Below, one piece after another: positions 7,732-16,633 of a stretch of 62,237 nucleotides of DNA. The DNA is from Desulfovibrio sp. (GTDB lineage: Bacteria; Desulfobacterota; Desulfovibrionia; Desulfovibrionales; Desulfovibrionaceae). The first letter of the stretch is position 1. Every line of letters starts with the position of its first letter. The position numbers and the translations under genes are program-made. The notes below the pieces were generated by a model. That model saw only the letters and a list, made by a program, of their open reading frames with translations, searched no databases and was not told the DNA's origin. Location: positions 1 to 62,237 of the forward strand of contig JAFQED010000026.1 in assembly GCA_017415765.1 (NCBI GenBank). Direction: 5' to 3'.

Positions 7732-7899
7732 AGCGAAATGCCATTGAAAATGGCAGTCGCTCTGGCGGACGCGCGAGCGGACGCCCGCGCCGTAAGCAAA
7801 CGGGACTTGTCCAGCTTCGCTGGGAAACCGCGCTTTTCCCGCGAAGCGTAGGCAGCGTATGGATTGAAACACAGAGTGTTTCAATCGGAAAATGCTCTA
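7729..7899. repeat. Composite palindromic repeat element between sctW and the SycN-like gene
   Basis: About 171 bases with TAGAGC at the left end and GCTCTA at the right end. It contains three hairpins: 7729-7763 (GAGCGAAATGCCATT against AATGGCAGTCGCTC), a GC-rich one around 7815-7850 (CTTCGC-GGGAAA against TTTTCCC-GCGAAG), and a perfect one at 7862-7886 (GATTGAAACAC, three-base loop, GTGTTTCAATC). The first hairpin recurs, inverted and nearly identical, at 54091-54126; the right-end sequence GAAAATGCTCTAA recurs at 22738. It behaves like a REP or MITE-type mobile repeat. The TAG at its left end is the stop codon of sctW. Confidence 0.7.
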
Positions 7900-7911
7900 A
7901 GGAAGAAAGAC

Positions 7912-8289
7912 ATGCTGGAACAGGAAATAGCCGAGTTTGGCCGACGCATGGGCTTGCCCTCCCTGGCTCTTGATGCCAATGGACTGGTGGCCTTGCAGGT
8001 AGAGGGCATGGGCCATCTGCATCTTGAAAAACGGGTGGACAATGGAGCTGTGGAGTTGCTGCTTTATCTGGCACGCCCGTGCCCTGCCCATGCTGCCACT
8101 GTGCCGGAACGCGCCCTTGCGCTCTGTCACTATCGCCACGCGCATGCCCTGCCCCTCTCTGCGGGTATGTATAAAGAGCAGCTGCTTTTACTGACACGGC
8201 TGGACGAGCGCGAAAGCACGGCTGCCAGTATGGAAAAGGCCGTGCTGCTCTTGGCCGACACCATGAATACCATTATGCGGGGGATATGA
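7912..8289 (+). CDS. SycN-like class I T3SS chaperone (gatekeeper chaperone)
   Basis: 125 residues from the ATG at 7912, which has AGGAAG upstream; a longer frame would begin inside the palindromic repeat. The pattern is that of small dimeric secretion chaperones: helix (EQEIAEFGRRMGLPSL), strands (NGLVALQVEGMGHLHLEK, AVELLLYLARP), and a C-terminal helix. In Yersinia the gene between tyeA and yscX is sycN, whose product with YscB binds YopN, and this gene has the same position. It overlaps the following gene by four bases. The exact client (SctW) is inferred. Confidence 0.65.
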   Translation: MLEQEIAEFGRRMGLPSLALDANGLVALQVEGMGHLHLEKRVDNGAVELLLYLARPCPAHAATVPERALALCHYRHAHALPLSAGMYKEQLLLLTRLDERESTAASMEKAVLLLADTMNTIMRGI

Positions 8290-8660
8290 ACATGGCCGGA
8301 GTAGGCATCAACCTGCTTGACCCCAATCTGGGGATACAAAACGTCATGGAGTCCGGCAGTAATGCCGCCATGCCCAATGCCAGACCCCTGGCCTCTACTG
8401 TCTTGCGCGAAGCCGGATTGGACGAGTTGTACAACTCCAGCACAGCAGCCAGACAGTTGGAAGCGGCTCTCTGTCCCCCTGTTGGGGATGGCTCCCTGCT
8501 GCAACCAGAGAACTTTCTTGCCGAACTCAAAGGCAGTCTGGAGGCCCTGCGCGGCAACCGGGAACCGGCAGTACGGGCCTTTGTACGCGATGAACTGAAT
8601 CCTCTGCTGGAAAATACGGAACTGCTCAAGGCCTATACAAGCCTGATGGTGGGGGGCTAG
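8286..8660 (+). CDS. sctX: SctX-like T3SS component (YscX family)
   Basis: 124 residues; its ATG overlaps the stop of the preceding gene (ATGA). A second ATG two codons later has a better-placed GGGGG and may be the true start. The N-terminus is poorly structured (GINLLDPNLGIQNVME), and the C-terminal half is helical (LAELKGSLEALRGN, LLENTELLKAYTSLM), as in YscX, a 122-residue protein secreted early and required for export. YscX binds YscY and SctV. The assignment rests mainly on size, helical C-terminus and position between the SycN-like gene and sctY-sctV. Sequence similarity visible by eye is weak. Confidence 0.6.
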   Translation: MNMAGVGINLLDPNLGIQNVMESGSNAAMPNARPLASTVLREAGLDELYNSSTAARQLEAALCPPVGDGSLLQPENFLAELKGSLEALRGNREPAVRAFVRDELNPLLENTELLKAYTSLMVGG

Positions 8661-8663
8661 GCC

Positions 8664-9032
8664 ATGGATGACAGGGACAGGCACGAGGAAGCCGTATTGA
8701 CTGCCAGCCAGCAGCGGGCCTTGCTGATGCTGGGCTACCTCTATCTGCGGATGGGGCAGGGCAAGCGGGCCAGAAAGCTCTTTGCAGCACTGGTAGCCCT
8801 TGACAAGGATGACGGCTGGGCAAGGCGCAGCCTTGCTGCGGCCTGCCTGGCCCTGGGCGAAGGAGAAGCGGCATTGGAACATATCGACAAAGCCATCGGC
8901 AGTACCCCGCTCCCCTCACGCGATGCCGCATTGCATTTGCTGCGGGCTCGGGCCTTGTGGCTTACCGGGCGCACCGATGAAGCCCAAAACGCCGTACATG
9001 CCTGGCTGGCCGCCGGAGGAGCACGCCAGTGA
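8664..9032 (+). CDS. sctY: SctY-like TPR protein (YscY family), SctX partner
   Basis: 122 residues, helical, with tetratricopeptide-like repeats (ALLMLGYLYLRMGQGKRARK, then SLAAACLALGEGEAALEHI, then LLRARALWLTGRTDEAQNAV). YscY is a 114-residue TPR-like chaperone that binds YscX and, with it, the cytoplasmic ring of SctV. This gene sits directly between sctX and sctV and overlaps sctV by four bases, as expected. SctX/SctY pairs are characteristic of the Ysc family of T3SS, so these two genes also classify the system. Confidence 0.7.
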   Translation: MDDRDRHEEAVLTASQQRALLMLGYLYLRMGQGKRARKLFAALVALDKDDGWARRSLAAACLALGEGEAALEHIDKAIGSTPLPSRDAALHLLRARALWLTGRTDEAQNAVHAWLAAGGARQ

Positions 9033-11119
9033 GTTTTTTTTCCGATGCCCGCAAGATCGTATCCCTCAGCACCCGGCACAGCGACCTTGCGCTGGTAGGG
9101 CTGCTGGTGGCGGTCATCGCCCTGATGATCATGCCCATGCCCACGCCGTTGGTGGATACGCTCATCGGGGCAAACATGGCTCTTTCCTTCGCCATCATGA
9201 TGATGACCATGTATGTGCGGACACCGCTGGAATTTTCCTCCTTCCCCACCATGCTGCTGTTTACCACGCTGTTTCGCGTGGGTCTGAACATCACCACTAC
9301 CCGACTTATCCTGCTGAATGCCGACGCGGGTGAGATCATCCAGACCTTTGGCGAATTTGCCCTTGGTGGCAACTTTGTGGTGGGGGCTGTGGTCTTTATC
9401 ATCCTCACCATCGTACAGTTTTTGGTCATCTCCAAGGGTGCGGAGCGCGTGGCCGAAGTGGGCGCACGCTTTACCCTGGATGCCATGCCCGGCAAGCAGA
9501 TGTCCATTGATGCCGATATGCGCGCCGGTGTCATTGATATGGAAGAAGCCCAACGCCGCCGTGACATCATCAGCCAGGAAAGCAAGATGTTCGGTGCCAT
9601 GGACGGGGCCATGAAGTTCGTCAAGGGCGACAGTATCGCCGGCATGGTCGTGGCTGTGGTCAACATCGTGGGGGGTACCATCATTGGTATTACACAGCAC
9701 GGCATTTCTGCCGGGCAGGCCCTGGAGATATATGGCATCCTGACCATCGGTGACGGCCTTGTTTCACAGATACCGTCACTGATCATTGCCATTTCTGCCG
9801 GCATACTCATTACGCGTTCGGGCGATACCGATGTGGATGTGGGGGCGCAGGTGGGGGGACAGTTCTTTGCCCAGCCCAAGGCCCTGCTCATGGCAGGTGG
9901 CCTGATCTTTCTTTTTGCGCTTATTCCAGGCTTTCCCAAACCGCAGCTCTTTACCCTGGCCCTTGCCATCGGCGGGCTGGGCTTTATGCTGGGCAGGATA
10001 CAGGCCGCCCCGGCAGAACGGGACGCCAAGGCCGATCTGGCTCAGGTGCTCAAGCCCACAGTCAAAACCCGCAGCAAGCCTTCCCGTGGACAACAGGACG
10101 AGTTTGCCCCCACGGTTCCCATCATCCTTGATATTTCTGATGGGCTGGCAGATTCCCTGGACTATGACAGCCTCAATGATGAGCTGTCTGCCCTGCGCCG
10201 CGCCTTGTATTTTGACCTAGGGGTGCCTTTCCCCGGCATCAATCTGCGGGTTTCTCCTGCTTTGCAGGGTTTGACCTATGTGCTTCAGGTCAATGAGATC
10301 CCCATGTCCAGCGGTCGTCTTGAAGCGGGCATGATACTGGCCCGTGAAAATGAGGATACCCTGCGGATGCTGGGTGTTGAGGTCAACAAGGGAGAAAACT
10401 TCCTGCCGGATACGGAAAGCCTTTGGGTAGCCTGGGATAAGCAGCCCCTTCTGGAACAGGCTGGTGTGGCCTGCATGAGCCATTCCCGTATTCTGGCCTA
10501 TCACCTTTCACTGATACTGGCCCGTCATGCTTCCAGCTTTATTGGCATGCAGGAAAGCAAGTATCTGCTGGACAAGATGGAAGAACGTGCCCCGGATCTT
10601 GTACGCGAAGCTACCCGTATCCTGCCGGTGCAGCGTATTGCTGAAATCTTCCAGCGTCTGGCACAGGAACAGATCTCTATCCGCGACCTGCGCAGTATCC
10701 TTGAGGCCCTCATAGAATGGGCCCCCAAGGAAAAAGACACAGTGATGCTTACAGAATACGTCCGCAGTGCCCTGAAACGGCAAATCAGCTATATGTATTC
10801 ACGCGGGCAAAACATGCTTCCGGCCATCCTGATGGATCCCTCTGTGGAAGAAACCTTGCGTAAGGCCATCCGCCAGACATCGGCCGGAGCCTTTCTGGCT
10901 CTTGACCCGGATACAACGCGCCGTTTTCTGGAGGCCGTTACCGCCGCAGCAGGTGACTACCACAAGCATCCACAAATCCCTGTCCTGCTGGCAAGCATGG
11001 ATATACGCCGTTATGTGCGGCGACTTATTGAGGGAGAACACTACAGGCTGCCCGTTGTTGCCTATCAGGAAATTACTCCTGAAATCAGCGTACAGCCCAT
11101 AAACAGGATCCGCCTGTAG
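9029..11119 (+). CDS. sctV: T3SS export gate protein SctV (YscV/LcrD/FlhA family)
   Basis: 696 residues from a GTG start (9029-9031) that overlaps the sctY stop (GTGA) and has GGAGGA upstream. The N-terminal half holds about eight transmembrane helices with the family blocks TTLFRVGLNITTTRLIL, FVVGAVVFIILTIVQFLVI, the cytosolic FHIPEP-type loop (RFTLDAMPGKQMSIDADMRA) and GDGLVSQIPSLIIAISAGI. The C-terminal half (from about residue 350) is the soluble domain that forms a nonameric ring and receives substrate-chaperone complexes. Length matches the family (about 690-700). It is the best-conserved marker of the system. Confidence 0.97.
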   Translation: MSFFSDARKIVSLSTRHSDLALVGLLVAVIALMIMPMPTPLVDTLIGANMALSFAIMMMTMYVRTPLEFSSFPTMLLFTTLFRVGLNITTTRLILLNADAGEIIQTFGEFALGGNFVVGAVVFIILTIVQFLVISKGAERVAEVGARFTLDAMPGKQMSIDADMRAGVIDMEEAQRRRDIISQESKMFGAMDGAMKFVKGDSIAGMVVAVVNIVGGTIIGITQHGISAGQALEIYGILTIGDGLVSQIPSLIIAISAGILITRSGDTDVDVGAQVGGQFFAQPKALLMAGGLIFLFALIPGFPKPQLFTLALAIGGLGFMLGRIQAAPAERDAKADLAQVLKPTVKTRSKPSRGQQDEFAPTVPIILDISDGLADSLDYDSLNDELSALRRALYFDLGVPFPGINLRVSPALQGLTYVLQVNEIPMSSGRLEAGMILARENEDTLRMLGVEVNKGENFLPDTESLWVAWDKQPLLEQAGVACMSHSRILAYHLSLILARHASSFIGMQESKYLLDKMEERAPDLVREATRILPVQRIAEIFQRLAQEQISIRDLRSILEALIEWAPKEKDTVMLTEYVRSALKRQISYMYSRGQNMLPAILMDPSVEETLRKAIRQTSAGAFLALDPDTTRRFLEAVTAAAGDYHKHPQIPVLLASMDIRRYVRRLIEGEHYRLPVVAYQEITPEISVQPINRIRL

Positions 11120-11133
11120 GAAACGGGGAGCAT

Positions 11134-11391
11134 ATGGAACTTGCCATCGACTATGCCGTCAAGGCACTCTATCTGGTCATGGTGCTTTCCCTGCCGCCCA
11201 TTGTGGTGGCATCCGTGGTGGGTATCGTGTTGAGCCTCATCCAGGCCATCACCCAGTTACAGGAGCAGACACTGACCTTTGGTGTCAAGCTGCTGGCTGT
11301 GGGGGTGACACTCTTCCTGATGGCTGGCTGGCTGGGAGGAGAACTTTTGCGTTACAGTGCGGATATTTTCAACCGCTTCTATTTGCTGTAG
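11134..11391 (+). CDS. sctS: T3SS export apparatus protein SctS (YscS/FliQ family)
   Basis: 85 residues with two transmembrane helices and the FliQ-type pattern: an N-terminal ALYLVMVLSLPPIVVASVVG helix, the loop Q-AITQLQEQTLTFGVKL, and the second helix. It assembles with SctR and SctT in the helical export channel of the inner membrane. An SD-like GGGGAG lies before the ATG. It follows sctV directly. In most Ysc-type loci sctQ-sctR precede sctS, but there is no sctR here. Confidence 0.95.
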   Translation: MELAIDYAVKALYLVMVLSLPPIVVASVVGIVLSLIQAITQLQEQTLTFGVKLLAVGVTLFLMAGWLGGELLRYSADIFNRFYLL

Positions 11392-11437
11392 TTCCGTGTT
11401 TTCACACCATGCGCACTGTGATGTCCCATAGAGAAAT

Positions 11438-12265
11438 ATGGATACTTTTACAGCCATTTTCCAGCAGTTGGAGCTGTTTGCCAATCTGACAGCCTTTGTG
11501 CTGGGTATGCCGAGGCTTTTTGCACTGATTACGGTAGCCCCCTTCTTCGGGGCCTCCGTTGTCACAGGGCAAGTGCGCTTTGTACTGGTACTGGCCCTGT
11601 ATCTGCCGCTCCACCCTGTACTGACGGAAAGTCTTGTGCCTGAGATCACCTTTTCTCCAAGTCTGGATCTGGCAACAGGGGGCAGGATAGCACTGCTTCT
11701 GGCCAAGGAGACGCTGCTTGGCCTGATACTGGGTTTTCTGGCCGGTATTGTCTTTTGGGCTGTACAGAGCGCGGGCTTTTTTATGGATAACCAACGTGGG
11801 GCAAGCATGGCCGAGGGTGCGGACATCCTGTCGGGAGAACAGAGCAGCCCACTGGGACAGTTGCTCTTTCAAAGCCTGACCTATCTCTTTTACACGACGG
11901 GTGCATTTTTGGCCTTTTTGAGTGTTGTCTATGCCAGCTATGAGATCTGGCCGGTAACACAGCCCTTACCTGCCGTAAGTGGCCTGGCCCTGCCCCTGTA
12001 CTTTGCAAGTAAGCTGGGCTGGCTTATGGCACTCATGTTACTGCTGGCCGGCCCCATAGCGGCTGCCTGCCTTTTGACAGATATTTCACTGGGCCTTGTT
12101 AATCGCTTTGCCGCACAGCTCAATGTCTATATCCTGGCCATGCCCATCAAGTGCGGGCTTGTTGCCTTTCTGCTCTGTTTTTACTTTGGTCTTTTGCTCT
12201 CACACGCCCCAGAATTGTTTGACAGCATACGCCAATCCGTATTCACCCTGTCCAATCTCATGTAA
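11438..12265 (+). CDS. sctT: T3SS export apparatus protein SctT (YscT/FliR family)
   Basis: 275 residues, strongly hydrophobic, with six or more membrane segments. Family features include the N-terminal MPRLFALITVAPFFGASVV region, KETLLGLILGFLAGIVFWAVQ, the GFFMDNQRGASMAEG loop typical of SctT/FliR, and the AQLNVYILAMPIKCGL segment. It forms the channel with SctR and SctS. It lies between sctS and sctU, the usual order. Length is normal for the family. Confidence 0.95.
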   Translation: MDTFTAIFQQLELFANLTAFVLGMPRLFALITVAPFFGASVVTGQVRFVLVLALYLPLHPVLTESLVPEITFSPSLDLATGGRIALLLAKETLLGLILGFLAGIVFWAVQSAGFFMDNQRGASMAEGADILSGEQSSPLGQLLFQSLTYLFYTTGAFLAFLSVVYASYEIWPVTQPLPAVSGLALPLYFASKLGWLMALMLLLAGPIAAACLLTDISLGLVNRFAAQLNVYILAMPIKCGLVAFLLCFYFGLLLSHAPELFDSIRQSVFTLSNLM

Positions 12266-12285
12266 CCCTTACCATATGATCGGCC

Positions 12286-13344
12286 ATGAGCGGCGAAAAA
12301 ACAGAACAACCCACACCAAAACGCCTTCGTGATGCGCGAGAAAAAGGACAGGTGGCCAAAAGCCAGGATGTCCCCTCCGCGCTTGTGGTCATGGCAGTTG
12401 CGGTGTACCTGCTGGCCATGGCCCCCGACATGCTCTCGCGTATCCTCCAGATGGGCGAAATACCCATGCTTGTCATGAACCAGCCCTTTGAACAGGCTCT
12501 CCCCCTGGCAGCCATGACGACCCTGGCCTGTGCCCTGTGGGTTACCGCACCGCTTATCGGCATGGTCATGGCTGTGGCCCTGTGTGCCAACCTGGCTCAG
12601 GTAGGTGTACTCTTTTCCATCCAGTCCGCCCTGCCCAAAATGGAAAATCTGAGTCCGGGCAAATGGTTCAAGCAGGTCTTTTCACTCAAAAATGCCGTGG
12701 AGTTTCTCAAGAATATCCTCAAGGTAACTGTGCTGGGAACAACGGTTTTTATCATCTTTGAGGACTACCTGCCTCGCCTCTTCCGTATTCCCGCTGGAAA
12801 TGTGGGAGATATGTGGAGTCTGCTTGGGGCTGCCGCCGGAGACCTGATCCTGACGGCTGCGGGCATATTCTGCGTTATTGCTGCCGCTGACTGGTTCTTT
12901 CAAAAATGGCAGTTCAACAAGCAGAACATGATGACAAAGGATGAAGTAAAACGCGAATACAAGGAAAGTGAAGGGGATCCGCTCATCAAGAGCAAGCGCA
13001 AGCAGCTGCATCAGGAGATGCTTGCTCAAAACCAGATCGCCAACGTCAGGAAAGCGAAGGTACTTGTGACCAATCCAACCCATTATGCTGTGGCACTGGA
13101 CTATGAAAAGGACAGGACGCCCCTGCCCGTTATTCTGGCCAAGGGACAAGGGGTTCTGGCAGCACGCATGATCAAGATCGCACAGGAAGAGGGCATCCCC
13201 ATCATGCGTAATGTACCGCTGGCACGCAGCCTCTTTGACCAGGGTACGGAAAACTCCTATATTCCGCAGGATCTCATAGGGCCGGTGGCCGAGGTTCTGC
13301 GCTGGGTACAAAGCCTTGGGCCCAATGGTGGAGGCAGACCATGA
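12286..13344 (+). CDS. sctU: T3SS specificity switch protein SctU (YscU/FlhB family)
   Basis: 352 residues. The N-terminus (SGEKTEQPTPKRLRDAREKG) is the classic SctU/FlhB start. Four transmembrane helices follow (about residues 30-205), then the linker (KREYKESEGDPLIKSKRKQL) and the autocleavage site N263-P264-T265-H266, the same residue numbers as in YscU. Cleavage between Asn and Pro allows the switch from early to late substrates. The stop overlaps the next gene by four bases (ATGA), coupling the secretion apparatus to the regulator that follows. Confidence 0.97.
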   Translation: MSGEKTEQPTPKRLRDAREKGQVAKSQDVPSALVVMAVAVYLLAMAPDMLSRILQMGEIPMLVMNQPFEQALPLAAMTTLACALWVTAPLIGMVMAVALCANLAQVGVLFSIQSALPKMENLSPGKWFKQVFSLKNAVEFLKNILKVTVLGTTVFIIFEDYLPRLFRIPAGNVGDMWSLLGAAAGDLILTAAGIFCVIAAADWFFQKWQFNKQNMMTKDEVKREYKESEGDPLIKSKRKQLHQEMLAQNQIANVRKAKVLVTNPTHYAVALDYEKDRTPLPVILAKGQGVLAARMIKIAQEEGIPIMRNVPLARSLFDQGTENSYIPQDLIGPVAEVLRWVQSLGPNGGGRP

Positions 13345-14639
13345 ACGATGCCCCTGAAAAAGAAAGCATCCTGACGAAGCTGATAGGCCTGTGTGACGAC
13401 CTGGCGTGGGGACGTCCCACTGATGAGGCCGCTCTCTACGAGCTGACACAGCAGGGAGCATCCACCCCGGAGCTGGAGCGTCTGGCAGAAGCCTTTGGCC
13501 TGATGAGCGTCAAGGTAGAAGCCAGAGAGTACCAGCGCACCCTGCTTATTGAAGAGCTGGAAGAGCGCAACCGCCAACTGGAAGAGATCCGCACGCAGCT
13601 TGAGGGGCAACAGGCCCAACTGGTAGAAAACCTGCGGCGCGAATACAATGTACGCCGTGTGATAGGCCAGTGCGCTGCCATGAAGCGAGTGGTGACCCAG
13701 GCCCTGGCTATAGCCCGCCACCCGGTCAATACGCTGATCCTTGGGCCAACCGGCACGGGCAAGGAAGTCATTGCCAAAACCATCCACTACCACTCTGCCC
13801 GGCGCAAGGCCCCCTTTGTGGCTGTCAATTGTTCTGCCATACCCGATACCCTGTTTGAAAGTGAGATGTTTGGTATAGAAAAGGGCGTGGCTACCGGTGT
13901 CAGCAGTCGGCGTGGCCTTGTGGAGGAGGCTTCGGGAGGGACGCTTTTTCTGGATGAGCTTGGTGAACTGCCCTTAACCCATCAGGCCAAGTTACTGCGC
14001 GTACTTGAAGAAAGTGAAGTAGTGCGCGTTGGCAGTAGCCGCCCCATAGCTGTGGACATCAAGGTAATCGCGGCCACCAATGCAGACCTGGAACAGGCCA
14101 TCAAGGAAAAACGCTTTCGCGAAGACCTCTACTGGCGTATCAACGTGGCAGAACTGCGTCTGCCCCCACTGAATGAACGGGGGGACGACATCCTGCTGCT
14201 GGCGCGCCACCTGCTTGCCCAGCATAGCCGTTCCCTGGGCAGATCTGTACTCAAACTTGCCCCGGCAACTCGCCAGTGCCTCCTCTCCTACGATTGGCCA
14301 GGAAACGTGCGCGAACTGAGCAACGAAATGGAGCGGGCCGCCGCCCTGGCCCTGGAAAACATTATCCGGCCCTCAGACCTCTCCCACCGCCTTTTGTCGG
14401 CACTCGGCCGCAGCGGAAGCATTGGCACACAGGAGGATCCCCCCAGCCCCAGTCCCCTTGATCCTGCCCCGGATTACAATCTGGAAAAGACAGAACAACG
14501 ACTGATACAGCAGGCACTTGCAAAATCTAATGGCAACAAGAGCCGGGCCGCCGAACTTTTGGGCATCACCCGCGAAGGACTGCGCAAGAAACTGCTACGC
14601 CACGGTTTGCGCGACGATCAGGCAGGGGATCGGGCATGA
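13341..14639 (+). CDS. Sigma-54-dependent transcriptional activator without receiver domain
   Basis: 432 residues. Residues 1-100 lack a receiver or GAF motif and end in a coiled coil (IEELEERNRQLEEIRTQLEG). The AAA+ domain spans about 105-345, with Walker A GPTGTGKE at 135-142, Walker B FLDELGEL, and an arginine-finger region (RFREDLYWRINVAELRLPPL). The loop that contacts sigma-54, normally GAFTGA, reads GVATGV at 182-187, keeping the key Thr and both Gly but not the Phe. A Fis-type helix-turn-helix ends the protein (NKSRAAELLGITREGLRKKL). It is translationally coupled to sctU and is the obvious candidate activator for the two -24/-12 promoters near 2531 and 2869. Its input may come through protein contacts with the coiled coil. 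Confidence 0.9.
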   Translation: MNDAPEKESILTKLIGLCDDLAWGRPTDEAALYELTQQGASTPELERLAEAFGLMSVKVEAREYQRTLLIEELEERNRQLEEIRTQLEGQQAQLVENLRREYNVRRVIGQCAAMKRVVTQALAIARHPVNTLILGPTGTGKEVIAKTIHYHSARRKAPFVAVNCSAIPDTLFESEMFGIEKGVATGVSSRRGLVEEASGGTLFLDELGELPLTHQAKLLRVLEESEVVRVGSSRPIAVDIKVIAATNADLEQAIKEKRFREDLYWRINVAELRLPPLNERGDDILLLARHLLAQHSRSLGRSVLKLAPATRQCLLSYDWPGNVRELSNEMERAAALALENIIRPSDLSHRLLSALGRSGSIGTQEDPPSPSPLDPAPDYNLEKTEQRLIQQALAKSNGNKSRAAELLGITREGLRKKLLRHGLRDDQAGDRA

Positions 14640-16633
14640 GCCTCTCGCTGCGGGGGCGGCTGGCCCTTCTGCTGGGTCTTGCCCTGGTTCTTGGTGTGGG
14701 GCTGACCCTGTATCTTACATGGTGGATGGGCGGTCGTGCCATGATCCATCTGGAAGAAAAGAGCTTTGCCACCCTGATGCTGGAAGAACAGCAAAACCTG
14801 GACATGACATTCATCAGTCATCTGGCAGAACGGGTACGCGCCGTGCAGACTGCCAAACAACAGTTGCAGGCGTCCACCCGTCAGCAACGCGACCTGTTGT
14901 CAGCTCTGCAAACAACCAAACTGACGCCCCAGGAACGCCAACACATCGTTCAGGCAATCCTGTCTCCCTCCCGCTCTGATGGTAAGGCTGTTTACCTGTT
15001 GGGGCCGGACGATTTGGACAGGGAAGGTTTGATACGTCTAGGCCTGCGGCCTGATGCCCGGGGAGGCAAACAACGTACCCTGTATCAGATTTTGCAGCAT
15101 TTACCCCCGGAAGGGGACTTTGCCGTTGTCAGGCTGCCCCGCAAACTTGTGAGCCCGGACAATAGCCCTGCCCTGCGTACAGAAGAAGCCATCCCCACGC
15201 TCATCTTTTTTTTACCATTGGGCGAAACTCTGCGGGGGCATGTGCTGGCTGCACTGACCTCACTGGAAAATCTGGACGCCCTGAGCCAGAACTCCAAAAA
15301 CATCCTTGTGAAGGCATACAGGGATAAGTTTGCCCAAATGCCCCTGTACCCCGATGGTTTCATCGCTCTGCTGGACGGACAGGGTTCTCCTTTGGCACAA
15401 CACGGCAACATGGATCTGACGCACGGCCTCCCATTGCAGGAAGCCGCGTTGCATGGCCGGGCGTCTGCTACACTGCCCTCTCCCCACGGTGAAATACTTT
15501 GCCTTGCAAGCTACAACTCTGCCTTTGACTGGTATCTGGTCATTGCAGCACCTATGGCCGCCATACGCGCCCCTTCGGATGTCCTGCTTACGCGTTTGCT
15601 CTGGCTGGGCCTGGCCCTGACCATCCTGGCTACGCTCAGTGCCCTCTTTTTACTCATGCAGGCCCTGCGCCCCCTTGAGTTGCTGACTAACAAGACGGAA
15701 CAGTTGACCACAACAGACCTTGCCGCTCCTGATGCCCTGAATCAACTGGAAAGCCTGATGGCACGGGGGTTGCCGCTGCACCGGCGTGACGAAATCGGTA
15801 GTCTTGCCAATGCCTTTGCCAATATGGGTAAGGCATTGGCAACAAATATCAGGACACTCATGGATGCCACCTCCAGCCGAGAACGTCTGGAAGGTGAAAT
15901 GTCAGCCGCTCGCGAAATCCAGATGGGTATTTTGCCCTCACCCGATACCGCCAGTGCGATCTGCGGCACCCCTGCCGCAGCCCTGTTGGTTCCGGCCAAG
16001 GAAGTGGGTGGGGATCTGTTTGATTTTTTTGTTACACGCGATGGCAGACATTGTCTGGCCATCGGCGATGTTTCTGGCAAGGGGGCACCTGCGGCACTCT
16101 TCATGGCCATGACCACCACTCTGGCACGCCATGCCATGGATTCTGGCCTTGATCCTGCCGCAGCCATGAGCAAAGTGAACAACCTGCTGGAAGAACGCAA
16201 TACCAGCAATATGTTCGTCAGCCTGTTCCTGGCCCAGTACGAACCGGCAACGGGTGTGCTGTCCTATGCCAATGGTGGGCATTGCCCGCCCTGCATCATC
16301 AATGCGGTCGATGCCAGTCCACCTCGGCTGCTTGATAATCTCAGCGGCCCCCTTGTGGGCATTATGCCGGGTTTGGAATACCAACTTTTTACCAAACATC
16401 TGAAGAGGGGCGACATCTGTCTGCTCTTCACCGATGGTGTCACTGAAGCCATGAATGGACAACAGGAACTGTTTGGCGAAGAGCGTCTTCTGGCCCTACT
16501 GACAGAACATCGGGACAAGCCCCCCAGGGAACTGCTGGAATGTATTTTCACCAGCCTTGTGCAGTATCGCGGTGATGCCCCACAGTCCGATGACATCACC
16601 ATGCTGGCTTTTGCGTGCGAGGTCGCCGTATGA
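14636..16633 (+). CDS. Membrane sensor phosphatase, HAMP plus SpoIIE/RsbU-type PP2C
   Basis: 665 residues, starting in an ATGA overlap with the activator. A transmembrane helix at about 8-30 and another at about 318-342 enclose an extracytoplasmic sensor domain of roughly 285 residues. A HAMP-like linker follows (LRPLELLTNKTEQL and RRDEIGSLANAFANMGKAL), then the PP2C domain from about 425: EIQMGILP, VGGDLFDFF, IGDVSGKGAPAALFM, SYANGGHCPP and FTDGVTEAMN carry the metal-binding Asp and Gly motifs. Such enzymes dephosphorylate anti-sigma factor antagonists in partner-switching pathways. No antagonist or anti-sigma kinase lies nearby, so the substrate is unknown. Its operon suggests that it reports an external signal to T3SS control. 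Confidence 0.88.
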   Translation: MSLSLRGRLALLLGLALVLGVGLTLYLTWWMGGRAMIHLEEKSFATLMLEEQQNLDMTFISHLAERVRAVQTAKQQLQASTRQQRDLLSALQTTKLTPQERQHIVQAILSPSRSDGKAVYLLGPDDLDREGLIRLGLRPDARGGKQRTLYQILQHLPPEGDFAVVRLPRKLVSPDNSPALRTEEAIPTLIFFLPLGETLRGHVLAALTSLENLDALSQNSKNILVKAYRDKFAQMPLYPDGFIALLDGQGSPLAQHGNMDLTHGLPLQEAALHGRASATLPSPHGEILCLASYNSAFDWYLVIAAPMAAIRAPSDVLLTRLLWLGLALTILATLSALFLLMQALRPLELLTNKTEQLTTTDLAAPDALNQLESLMARGLPLHRRDEIGSLANAFANMGKALATNIRTLMDATSSRERLEGEMSAAREIQMGILPSPDTASAICGTPAAALLVPAKEVGGDLFDFFVTRDGRHCLAIGDVSGKGAPAALFMAMTTTLARHAMDSGLDPAAAMSKVNNLLEERNTSNMFVSLFLAQYEPATGVLSYANGGHCPPCIINAVDASPPRLLDNLSGPLVGIMPGLEYQLFTKHLKRGDICLLFTDGVTEAMNGQQELFGEERLLALLTEHRDKPPRELLECIFTSLVQYRGDAPQSDDITMLAFACEVAV

